Shown: piece after piece, positions 1 through 14,653 of the stretch
Numbering within the stretch: the first letter of the stretch is position 1
How the letters are laid out: the number at the start of each line of letters is the position of its first letter
Assembly: GCA_025349905.2 (NCBI GenBank)
Contig: MU624879.1
Span: 1-19,224, forward strand
Length of the DNA: 19,224 nt
Origin: Blastocladiella britannica
Lineage: Eukaryota; Blastocladiomycota; Blastocladiomycetes; Blastocladiales; Blastocladiaceae
Direction of reading: 5' to 3'
Made by a program: the position numbers and the translations under genes
Notes under the pieces: generated by a model
Database searches by the model: none
What the model saw: only the letters and a program-made list of their open reading frames with translations
What the model was told of the DNA's origin: nothing

Positions 1-10
1 TTTCTTTTGA

Positions 11-445
11 TCAGTTTTTGGACAGGATCCAATACATGTAAAATGGACTACCAGCAGGAACCTCGATCACCAACTTGCGGTACTGATCCATTCCGGGCTC
101 CTGATCGCCACTACCCTCGGTAAACTCGATCCCAAGCACGCGCGCCGTGGTGGCATCGGCCTCGGCCGCATTGGTCGGGACACTGTAAAAGAAAAAGAAC
201 GCTTTGCCGCCGTGCACGCCGTACCACGTGCCCTTGGACACCACGCCGGGCAAGTGGGTACCGACCTTGAGCCCCGAATGGAACCACTCCGATGCCTCGG
301 GTGGGGACAGCTGCAGTTTGGAAATGGCAATCAAGGGCACCGCGATGGACGACTTGAGGGCCAGGAAGGTGTCGACGCCCGAGATGGTGACATGCAGCGC
401 GGCATTGACGGTATTGGCGTCTTTGATTTCGAGGGTGAGGCCCAT
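11..445 (-). CDS. Small bacterial-like conserved hypothetical protein (144 aa)
   Basis: This is a single uninterrupted frame from ATG at 445 to TGA at 11-13, encoding 144 residues with no signal peptide or membrane segment, so it is probably cytosolic. The pattern is a short beta-rich start, a 'VPLIAISKLQL' strand, then GTHLPGVVSKGTW at about residues 62-74, and a 'YRKLVIEVP' strand near the C-terminus. From memory, this order (basic Trp/Leu strand, VPL..V, GT.LPG....GT[FY], ..Y..LV[IV]EV) is typical of a small uncharacterised protein family common in actinobacteria and other bacteria, possibly with a PH-like fold. Function is unknown. It is the only multi-strand protein gene here with no intron, unlike the densely split neighbours, which fits bacterial ancestry but does not prove it. 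It lies 301 bp downstream of the CFAP91 stop on the same strand. The gene call is fairly secure; the family assignment is from memory. Confidence 0.72.
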   Translation of the reverse strand: MGLTLEIKDANTVNAALHVTISGVDTFLALKSSIAVPLIAISKLQLSPPEASEWFHSGLKVGTHLPGVVSKGTWYGVHGGKAFFFFYSVPTNAAEADATTARVLGIEFTEGSGDQEPGMDQYRKLVIEVPAGSPFYMYWILSKN

Positions 446-746
446 TTTTCAAATATGGATTGGGTGGGATCGAAGGTGGATTGGTGAGGGAAGAGAAATT
501 TGAGGGCGACCCTTGTTAAAGTGGGATCGCAGTCTTTGGCCCTACCTTGCATGTGAGAGGGTACACTCCGGGCCCATGAGAAAGTGAGTGGGTGGGGACC
601 ATGCCAATTGCTGCGAAAATGAGGGCCCATTGCCAACTGTCTGGTCTCACCTTCTTCCCAATTGCCTCGTGAATACCATGATGGTTCGTTGCGTCGGACA
701 ACAAAATGATAAAAGGCTGTAGATTTGATTGATCCAACCAAGATTA
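446..746. other. Intergenic region: 5' region of the small protein gene, 3' region of CFAP91
   Basis: No credible coding frame with family similarity is seen in these 301 bases. They should hold the promoter and 5' UTR of the minus-strand gene starting at 445 and the 3' end of the CFAP91 transcript. Read on the minus strand, TTAACAAGGGTC occurs at 508-519, about 63 bp upstream of the start codon; the same 12-mer recurs upstream of the metacaspase. TTGGCCCT at 536-543 is also shared with that promoter. Confidence 0.5.
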
Positions 747-3700
747 CTACTGTCCCGCCCCTCCAGCACCTGGTGTAGCTCGCCGACCTGAAGAGACACG
801 CGATGAGCCTGGCCGTGGGGCAGCAGATCCTGGCCGGGGAGTGGCTGAGGCAACAGCTTTGCCCGATTGCGGCCGGGACGAATGAGAGGACGAAGGGCGA
901 GAATCCGGCCAAGTCGACTGCGGTCGTGATTCTGGGAGTGGCACGCGGGCCGCAGCCGCCGTAACGTCGGCCAATTCAAGCATGTCACTCTGATCGCCAG
1001 GAGCCTCTTGCAAAAACATTGGTCGCCGCTTGATGGGCATCGCAATGGGCGTCGACAGCCGCGGATCCACCTTGGCGGCAAGGTCGGCCTCGGATCCGGT
1101 CAATTCAGTGCCGTGCGACATGGACGGGTCGCCGAGATCGCTGGTCAGCGACGCGAGCACCTCAGTGTCAATAGGCACGTCCTCGCTCTCGTCGCCCCCA
1201 GCAACCACTTCCCGGGTGACATTGGCGAGCGAGCCCACAATCGACCGATGCGCGGCCACCAAGTGGCGCATTTGTGCGCGCGCGACCTGCTCCCGGACCA
1301 TACGGCGCTCGGCCTCGGGGAACAAGAACGACGAGACCAGCGACGCCACCATTCCCTGCGTCTCCTGGTCCTCCTCGCTGCCTTCCTCTGCCTGCTCCTG
1401 GATCGCGGTCTTGATGAGATCTTGCGACACGCCCGTGGCATTTTCGGCAGACGTGTCCGTCGCCTGGCGCACCAGCTCGCGCGCACGCAGCTCCGCCGCA
1501 TCGGCGACGCCGCCTTCCACCACCCCGGCCATGAGCGTCTCGACGGTGCCTTGGTGCACGCGCATGACCGTGCGCCACACCGCGTCCTCGCGCGCACGCG
1601 TCGCAAGCTCGCGCTGGCGGACACCTGCCTCTTGCGCCTCGCGCATCCGCCGCGCGCGCTCGGCAAGCTTGGCTTGCGCCGCGAGTGTGCGCTGGTCTTG
1701 TAGACGCGCAATCTCCTTGTCGAGATAGTCCAGCTGCTGGCCCACCAGCGGGGAAATGACATTGTCGAGCGCCGCGTCGGTTGCGCGGGATTGCGGCGTC
1801 TCGGGTACCGGACCGACCAGTGCCGCTGGCCCGCGCCGCCGCTCTCCCGACACCGTCGGTGGCGCTGCCGTCGTGGTTTGCAGCAGCGATCCCACTGTAC
1901 CGGAAACGGCGCCTGGTCCACCACCACCAGCCGAGAGCAACTCCAGCCGCTGCCGCTCGGCAATCTCGGTCGCTTCTTCGCGGCGGGCCTCCATTTCGAG
2001 CCGCAACTCGGCAATCAGCTCGCGCCGGCGATTCGCGCCATCCAGGACATTGGCCTGGACCATACGGCCCCGCAGCCACCGCTGCACCAGCAACGCTCGC
2101 TGGTGCCGCGCGTCCTCCTCCGGGTCTTCGGCCGCGGCAGCAGGTGTCGGCGCCCGCGGGACCGGTTTGGGGACGGGCCGCAAGTACCGCGGTGGGGGGA
2201 GCGGCGGGGCCGCGTCGCGTGACTTTTGCGCGCGCAGCTGGTTGTCCATGGCCTCGAGCTGCGCGAGATTGGCGGCCTCGCGGCGGGCGGCAGGGGTCAA
2301 GTGCGTGGTGCCCTGGGCAGCAGTCGCCGAAATGATGGAGGGGGCAGCCATAGACGGGTGCACGACCGAAGCCGGGAACAGCGATTCGAGGTGCTCGAGC
2401 GCCGAGAGCGGGGGAGGTGGCAGAGCGACTGACGCAATCCCGAGCGCAGTGGCATTGGCGGCGGCAGTAGAGGAGCCCGTGTTGGCGGCCGCGCTCGCAA
2501 ATGCGGCGGTCGAGTCTCCGGCCGCGGCAGCAGACGCCGCCGCGGACGCCATGGACAGGACCGATGGCCGCTTGGCCAATAAAACGTCCATGACGCTTTG
2601 CGTGTGGGTCGGAATCCCGTCGCGAGGTTTGGGTAGGTACACGGACGACGTGAGCGACGCGTAGTCGGCAATGATATCGCGGCGACTGGCGCGGTTGCTT
2701 GACGGGTTACCCGCGGCCGCAGCGGTCGCTGCCGACCGCGTGACTCCCTCGACCAGCACCCGGCGCTTTTCTTGCAGTTTTCGCATCTCTTTAGCGCGGC
2801 GGGCGTCCATCTTGGCCCGAAACTCGTCTTTTTCCACCAGCTTGCGCTGCCAGATGGCGTGCATGCGAGCGGCGCCCTGCGCATCGTGCTCGCGGGTACG
2901 GGCGTCGAGCGCATCGCGAAGCACGCTCATGCGCCGAGCCTGTAGACGCGCAATTTCCTTCTCGCGCTCCTCCCACTCGGCCAGTTCCATGGCCTCCATC
3001 ATCTCCAGCCGCTTGGCGAACGACGCGTCGTCGGTCACTGGTGGGAGAGACCGTTCCCATTCGCGTTTGGCGCGGGCACGCTCAATCATCTCGATTTCTG
3101 CCACCCCCGCGGGCAACCCGGCGCGGTGCGTCAAGTGAGCGAGCGCCAGGATCTCGGGCTGCGTGGATGCTGACGCTGCCGTCGGCGACAGCACATATGC
3201 GGGCGAGTACGGGTCGGTCTGTGCCTCCGACTCGCGGTACAGCGTTTGAATGCCAATACTCACTGGACCTCCTTGCATCCCGCCCATCCGCTGCTGCTGT
3301 TGCTGTTGCATCAACATTTGCTCCTCGTCCGCGGTCATGGGCATCCCATTGGATTGCGGGGTCATGATGGTCGATGCGGGCTGTTTCATCAGCACCAGTG
3401 TTCCGCCCGGATTATCCGTGTACGGAATCAGCGGTTTGCGAAAGTATTTGTATCGGTTAGCGCCAGCGACGCGCGGGTGCTCGTCGATCGCCACGTAGCG
3501 GTTCTGTCCAATGTGGGGATCCATGTGCGCGACGCGGATCTGCACCGCCTGGGACGGGTGGTTTCCCACGGTCGAGAACATGTTGGGGTAGATGGGCAGG
3601 ATCACTGCGCGCACATGCTGCGACGAGGACCATGCCTTGATGTGATCCTTGTAGCATGATACCGTATAGAGCGGATCTGTTGCATATTTTGGAGTGAGAG

Positions 3701-3790
3701 ATTCTGTCTTTTGCTTTTTTTTCTGGAATATATACCGTAGAGGTAATCCTGTGGCCGAGATGCCTGAATGCGGATGGTTGTGGTCGTCAT
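747..3790 (-). CDS. CFAP91: CFAP91 / MAATS1 (cilia- and flagella-associated protein 91), two exons
   Basis: Model: exon 1 3790-3736, intron 3735-3677 (GTATAT...ACAG, 59 nt), exon 2 3676-747, giving 994 aa and a TAG stop. The junction yields YLYDPLYTVS, matching the conserved N-terminus of animal CFAP91, and continues as CYKDHIKA; this makes ATG 3790 the start. Other diagnostic segments are GANRYKYF (about 90-97), YRESEAQTDPYSP (about 165-177), the GLPAGVAEIEMIERAR block (about 206-221), long Arg/Glu-rich coiled coils, and an IQ-like LLVQRWLRGRMVQ (about 547-559). In known systems CFAP91 (FAP91/CaM-IP2 in Chlamydomonas) belongs to the calmodulin- and spoke-associated complex at the base of radial spokes and regulates axonemal motility. 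Lineage-specific additions are six Gln near residue 145, Ala-rich stretches around 395-434, and a Ser/Pro/Arg-rich tail over about the last 60 residues. Its promoter is shared with the divergent gene at 3942. Confidence 0.95.
3291..3308 (-). repeat. Short polyglutamine-coding trinucleotide tract in CFAP91
   Basis: Six consecutive CAG/CAA codons (Gln6) lie on the minus strand in the linker between the GANRYKYF and ESEAQTDPYSP blocks. Mixing of CAG and CAA suggests a fairly stable tract. Confidence 0.9.
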
Positions 3791-3941
3791 ATTTTAAATA
3801 ATTTTAGGATTGGATTTGCGAATGCAGAAGGGTGAAGTGACTTCCTTTTGACAGCGAATAGTATTTACCGGATCCCTGTCAAAGTTAACGTTCTCTTTCG
3901 CACCTTGATCCGTCCGAGATATCAGGCACAGAGAATAAAAA
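3791..3941. promoter_or_regulatory. Compact divergent promoter region between CFAP91 and the secreted-protein gene
   Basis: Only 151 bp separate the two start codons (3790 minus, 3942 plus), so both promoters and 5' UTRs must fit here. An AT-rich block (TTTTAAATAATTTTA, about 3792-3806) lies beside the CFAP91 start, and CAGAGAATAAAA runs up to the plus-strand ATG. I see no element I can name with confidence. Coregulation of a flagellar and a secreted protein gene is possible but unproven. Confidence 0.5.
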
Positions 3942-5573
3942 ATGACCACGCTCCGATCGCGCCAATGGAAGACACATTGCCTGGCGCTGCTGGCACTCGC
4001 GGCAATGGTCACTGCCGCCGCGTCGCCAGGCGTGGTACGACCACGCGAAAACGCGCAGCAGCAAGGCGCATCGACTTCCGGGACCGCCGCTGAGGGCGAT
4101 CAAGCAGCCGAGCCCACATTCAACGTGTCGAGCATTCCGTACACGCCCGAAGAAAAGTGCGGCACACCGTCGGCCTGGACGCCGCTTGCTGCGAGGCTGT
4201 CAATGCTCTTGGAGGATGTGATTTATATTTCGCAGCGTAGTCCCAATACGCGGCCTCCTGGTTCGAAACGATCACGTTCATTTCTTGTTTTTTTTTGCTG
4301 AGTTCACTCACTTTTGGACACAAAAACAGTCGCCCTCGCCGATCTACTGGCAGAAAACGTCTCGGGCAACATCAATGTCCTGGGCCCAATATCTAGCTAC
4401 CAAGGTAAGCTGTACTTTGCAGCGACGATCTTCGTGGTGACTGACATTCAAAAAGAAATGAACAAAAATCAGATGCGGCCATGTACCTCGACACGTTGCC
4501 GGCGCGGCTGCTCGCTGCCAACAATCTCACGGTCGTCGGGCTCTTGCAGACGCACTACTCCGTGACCTGCAACGTTGCTGCTGCCGTCCACCACATCTCG
4601 CTTCGCGAGACGGAACAGCATGCTCCCCTGCCTCCTCCTCCTCCTCCAGTAAACCCAAAGCCAGGAAACCAAGCGAATCTCCCCACCCCAGCTGCGACTC
4701 CAATGAGCCGCAATGTGCGTGCCCTCTTTCAACAGTTTATCAATCGCCGCGCCGCAGCAGCCGCAGAAGCGAAATCGCAGCATTCTGCCGCGCAACAAGA
4801 ACAAGGGCCCGTACCGGAGGATTCTGGAGACGACAGTCCCTCGGGTAGCTCGCCGGGGTCCGAGCACGAGGGCACGCCGACCTGGCTTCCGCATGTGCTT
4901 GCGGTCTGGTCGTGGTGGAAGTTTGATCGCGATGGGAAAGTCGTTGAATTTGACGTGGCCATACATCCGCGCGACGGCGATCGGTGGGGTCCTGGCCGTC
5001 GGACTGGGGTGCGGCGCGTGTGCGCCGAGTTTAGCGCCGGGTGGGGCCGATGTGCCGCTGCTCCCGACGCGTTCCCGTGGCCGGGTGAGGACGAGTGCGC
5101 GGAGGGGATGACGCAGCTGCACCATGCCGTCAGCTCCAAGCGTACGATTTTTTGCTAAGGATTTTTGTGATTTTCTGACCTTACACGACCGCGATCCCAT
5201 AGTGACGTGCCGGCTGCTCCACCTGCCGCTCTTGGACTCGCCAGTGGCCGGTGACCGCGCATTGGCATGTCGCGAGCTCGGATCCCAGCCGCGCGTGTGC
5301 CGCGTGCCGGGTGTGCCGGCATGGACTCAGCCCCGCACGCCGCCACGGGCACGTGGCCACGATGCGGCCGATGTGAAAGAGCGCGTTCGTCGAGCCGCAT
5401 CGCACCATTCTCCAACGCGAGGCAAAGCTCTAGACGTGAACATGGATCTGCAGCCGCGCGGGCGCGTGGTGGTGGAGGCGGATGGTCGCCGGGTCGGTGC
5501 CGGTGCAGTCGAGGCGGTGGTGGGTGACGACTTTGATTTGGGCAACTTGGTGATTCCTCACTGGGAGCTGTGA
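3942..5573 (+). CDS. Secreted cysteine-rich protein with NTF2/SnoaL-like core, four exons
   Basis: Model: exons 3942-4260, 4330-4404, 4473-5141 and 5203-5573 (introns of 69, 68 and 61 nt), about 477 aa. The first donor is uncertain: GTTCGA at 4261 is preferred, but GTAGTC at 4237 or GTTCAT at 4276 also keep frame (469 or 482 aa). Residues 1-26 form a signal peptide (basic start, then CLALLALAAMVTAAA), so the product is probably secreted. Exon joins read SSYQ-DAAMYLDTLPARLL and HHAVSSK-LTCRLLHLPLL; the third intron has a CTGAC branch-like site. A helix-strand pattern, HYSVTCNVAAAVHHIS and WWKFDRDGKVVEFDVAI resemble fungal NTF2/SnoaL-like secreted proteins. A Pro-rich and acidic insert (about PLPPPPPPVNPKP through SGSSPGSEHEG) splits the core. 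At least seven cysteines after the signal and several N-x-S/T sites support an extracytoplasmic, disulphide-bonded glycoprotein. No enzyme activity can be assigned. The C-terminal 75 residues are less certain. Confidence 0.75.
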
Positions 5574-5619
5574 AGAAGTTTTTTTACGTCTATTTCCAGC
5601 ATTTCATTCTACTCAAAGA

Positions 5620-6392
5620 TCAAACAATGGGCGATCCGGCGGCAACGGCAGCGGCGGTGGTGGTGTCGCCCGTAACAGAGCGCGCAAGAAGGTGTTCCAC
5701 TACACTGGCCAGCGCGAGCCGTCCCAGGACCGCATTCGACTCGAACCGGCTGATCAGCGCTGATTCAATGTAGTCGGCAACGCGTGAAGGCAAGCCGGTC
5801 GATATTGCGACGGTTTGCTCAAAGTTGGTCCTAAAAAAATGTGTTTTCAGCCAAATGTGGGATTTCCAGGGAAGTCAGTTGAACAAAACGAAACGAACCG
5901 ATCGCTGCCTGTCACGGGCGAGAACTTGAGCTGCTCGTCAATCACGACGAGGTTACGGAACGTCAGGTTGGTGGAGATGGCGGAAAACGTTTGGCGGGTT
6001 GGGTCGACGTGCGACACCTCTAATACATGCGATACCGGTTCGCTGCTCCCAAACAACTGTGCACAAGACGTCGGATCAGAAATGTGGGCCCAAAGTAATG
6101 CTCAAGAGTTAAAAAAAAAAAAAAAAAGTTACCCTGGCAAAAAGTCGAGGCGCAGATTGCCGGACAGTCAAGAGCCGACGAGTGACCAGGATGCCTTCGG
6201 GTGAAACGTGCTGGTCAATGGTGTCAACTGACAGGACGTGCTGCGTGTGTGAATTCGGGTACTTTTGCCAGTGTCCAGCAGTGACGAGGTGCCATGGCAG
6301 GCTGATTCCAAGGACCAATGTGTGAGTTTGTTGGATCGAGCGTGTCCTAAATGCGCATACTCGTAAACATGCTGCAAGCTATGCAACTTCAT
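5620..6392 (-). CDS. PRELI/MSF1-domain phospholipid transfer protein (Ups2/PRELID3-like), four exons
   Basis: Model: exons 6392-6361, 6301-6133, 6056-5899 and 5830-5620, introns of 59, 76 and 68 nt, 189 aa. The 32-nt first exon encodes MKLHSLQHVY plus two bases; splicing gives HVYDLPWHLVTAGHWQKYPN, matching the N-terminal PRELI signature (W.KYPN, then HVLSVD, then RLLTV). Later blocks are SEPVSHVLEVSHVDP, NLTFRNLVVIDEQLKF, TNFEQTVAI and RFESNAVLGR. The whole PRELI domain fits at the usual family length of 170-230 residues. Family members work in the mitochondrial intermembrane space with Mdm35/TRIAP1, moving phosphatidylserine (Ups2/PRELID3) or phosphatidic acid (Ups1/PRELID1) between the membranes. 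SHV.EVS.VD resembles Ups2 more than Ups1. The final intron uses an atypical GTTCGT donor, and intron 2 contains a 17-T run. The gene ends 46 bp from the convergent secreted-protein gene. Confidence 0.9.
6111..6127. repeat. 17-bp homopolymer A/T tract inside an intron
   Basis: Seventeen consecutive A on the plus strand (T on the coding strand) lie in intron 2 of the PRELI gene (6132-6057), where they serve as an extended polypyrimidine stretch just after the GTAACT donor. The exact length is vulnerable to sequencing error but lies outside coding sequence. Confidence 0.9.
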
Positions 6393-6618
6393 TCCAGGTA
6401 GTTTTTTTTGACGCGCGTTGACCAGAATACTGTCCAAAAGACCAGTATATGTGTATGCGCACGAATTCTATGCCGCTGAGAGAGGGAGGCCTAATAATTT
6501 GTGCTATTTGTCATTACAGGATCGGGGTTGCCAGCGATCGCCAAAATATCCAATCCCATTCTCACACGGTCGAGCTCACAAATAATAAAATATAGATTTT
6601 AACAACAAGTAAAACAAG
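6393..6618. other. Intergenic region between ABC transporter 3' end and PRELI gene 5' end
   Basis: These 226 bases separate two tandem minus-strand genes. They include the ABC transporter 3' UTR (AT-rich block about 6578-6615) and the PRELI promoter. No coding frame with recognisable similarity and no clear TATA box close to the 6392 start are visible. Confidence 0.5.
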
Positions 6619-12588
<5,970 letters not shown>

Positions 12589-13128
12589 GTTGATTTTGCA
12601 ATGAGGTTACGCAAGTAAAGAAAAGTACACCAATGTGGGAGGAGAGAGAGAAACTTTCGTCTGTTGCTCATCTGGAGGATGTGATCGTGATGGGAAATGC
12701 CCAACGGCAGTTTTTCCGGCTCTCGGAACACACTCGCTCACAGCAATACCAGACAGGCTCCTTCATGTTTCTAAATTGCGCTGCGCTTTTCTTGGCAGGC
12801 ATGCACACACGTAGGTGGCAGCGAGCAAAGAGAGGAAAATAGCACGCGATTGTGGCGCACTGCGGGTAGTTAATGCATGTCGGCTCTTGGCAGAGAACTT
12901 TGCGGTTTCAAAGAAGAAAATCGCCGCCTCCAGCATTGGTTAGGCCGACCCCATTCGCTCGCGAAAAAATGGTGTATGAGGGTAAAAAAGTACAAGTAGG
13001 AGCGAGCCGCCCGCCTTGCGCCGACGATTTCACGCAATTTACAGATCAACAATCAGTCGATCCCTTCTTTCTTTACCTCCAATCTCTCCAAAGGATCGAG
13101 TCCAATTGCAATACTACAATTCCTCCAA
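12589..13128. promoter_or_regulatory. Divergent intergenic region between ABC transporter and glycosyltransferase
   Basis: These 540 bases lie between two start codons facing away from each other (12588 minus, 13129 plus). They should hold both promoters and 5' UTRs. Pyrimidine-rich sequence precedes the plus-strand ATG (about 13062-13093, TCCCTTCTTTCTTTACCTCC), a common feature of fungal transcription start regions. A reverse CCAAT box (ATTGGT) is at about 12935-12940. An open frame at 12633-12842 has no recognisable features and is not called. No tRNA-like fold was recognised. Confidence 0.5.
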
Positions 13129-14581
13129 ATGGCTGCCAAATCTCGCCTCCCAAAGTTTGCGCGCAAGCTTCGCCGCCAGTACTTTCGTCGCGAGTTCCAC
13201 CCTCTCGCCGACGCCGAGCAAGGGGGTATTGATCTTGGAGAAGACTTGCCGAGCTCCAGCAAGTCGTTCCGCTTTGGCCCTAAATGGATCTTTGCTGCCC
13301 TCTTGTTTATCGGCGCTTTGACTCTTTGGCGTTCGTTTTTCCACATTTTGCTTTGATTTCAACAAAAGATCCAACACCCTTTTATTTGTGTAGACACAAG
13401 CGGCCAATCCGACAATAAAGTCCAACCCAGCGCCGCCTTATCCCACGGCGAGCTCGACAACGCAATTCGAGGCGTGCAGATCAATGATCTCGATGGAAAC
13501 GCGGCCGCCGCACCACCGGTTGTGACGATTCCAGAGGTCGATCCTTCTTCTTCTGGCAAAGGATCCACTGCCCCTGCCGAAACCGCGCCGGCGGGAACAC
13601 TACCCGAAACGTACCGGCGAGCGCTCGAGGTTCGCGATGCGCATCTCGCGAAATGGGCCACCAACGATTCCAAGTGGACGGTTCCCATTCCTCCCATGGT
13701 GCACAGTGTCTGGGTGGGTCCCTTGTCCAGGATGGCGAGCAACAACTGCCGCGGGCAGTGGGCATCCATGAACCCGGATCACGATGTGCTGGTATGCATT
13801 TCCTTTATTTTGCACTTGTTGGTTCAAGGTACCGACAAACATGACATGAAAACAGCTGTGGGACGAGTCGAGTCTGGACGTGCTCGTCGACCGGCACTTT
13901 GCGCACCTCAGCAGCCTGTACCGGTCGCTGCCCAAAATCGTGATGCGCGCCGACTGGGCGCGGCTCATGATCCTGTCAGTCTTTGGCGGCGTGTACGCCG
14001 ACCTAGACGCGTGCCCGCTGCGTCCCTTGTCGGAATGGACAGGAGTCGACCGAGCGCTCGTCGGCCGCTCGACGCCCGTCCCATCGACCCCGACCATCCA
14101 CGACATTGGCGTCGCCGCCGGGTGCGAGATGGACACGCTGAACCCGAGCTACCGCAACTGGGCCAACCGGCCGTTCCAGCTCACCTCATGGACGCTGCTC
14201 AGTGTTCCCGGGCACCCAGTATGGTCCGATGCGCTGCTGGACTCGGCGGGCCGTGTCCGGCAACTGTTCCACGAGTCGGCCGAGCAGTCGTCGTATGGTG
14301 TCGGGTGGCAGAAGAACGCCGTGGACGAAGTGTGCGACCGTACCGGGCCGGGTTTGGTGACGGACGCGATCCTGGGCTACGCGGGTCACTTTGGCGACAC
14401 GTCGTTGAATGCCATGCACGGTCTCAGCCAGCCACGCCAGTTTGGGGATGCGGTGATCTTGCCTATCACGGCGTTTTCGCCTGGGAACACAGGACAAGGC
14501 GCTAAAGGCACTGGTGATCGTGGAGCGTTTGTGAACCACCTCTTTTTCGGGGCGTGGAAGGGCCATGACGAGAAGGTCTAA
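13129..14581 (+). CDS. Type II membrane glycosyltransferase with DXD motif (Gly_transf_sug / OCH1-like), three exons
   Basis: Model: exons 13129-13330, 13394-13791 and 13856-14581; introns 63 nt (GTTCGT...GTAG) and 64 nt (GTATGC...ACAG); 441 aa. The protein has a short basic cytosolic tail (KSRLPKFARKLRRQYFRR), one membrane segment (WIFAALLFIGALTLW, about 53-67), a Ser/Pro/Ala-rich stem, and a lumenal catalytic domain. The domain starts with IPPMVHSVWVG and 'WASMNPDHDVLLWD'; RADWARLMILSVFGGVYADLD (the DXD is Asp249-Leu-Asp251) is the classical nucleotide-sugar and metal-binding site of the sugar-binding DXD family (Pfam Gly_transf_sug), which includes yeast Och1, an alpha-1,6-mannosyltransferase. 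A Golgi role in glycan extension is the likely function; donor and acceptor cannot be read from sequence. It is divergent from the ABC transporter and ends 72 bp from the convergent metacaspase. Confidence 0.9.
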
Positions 14582-14653
14582 TACGAGAAGGTGTAATACA
14601 ACAGCAAAAATATGTATCTTATTCGTGTGCGAAGTCAAGAAATTGATGATCAA

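Noticed and set aside
1756..2664. 302-aa open frame on the plus strand opposite CFAP91
   Set aside because: It is antisense to a well-supported conserved coding exon and is Ala/Ser/Arg-rich as expected from GC-rich antisense frames. No domain is recognisable.
4469..5200. 243-aa open frame on the minus strand opposite the secreted-protein gene
   Set aside because: The plus strand encodes the conserved spliced product, with family-like motifs kept across three exon joins. The antisense frame has no recognisable features.
5815..6204. 129-aa plus-strand frame opposite the PRELI gene
   Set aside because: It spans introns and exons of the clearly conserved minus-strand PRELI gene and includes the poly-A tract as a Lys run.
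12633..12842. 69-aa plus-strand frame in the ABC transporter-glycosyltransferase intergenic region
   Set aside because: There is no recognisable motif, no consistent coding composition and no splice partner with conserved sequence.
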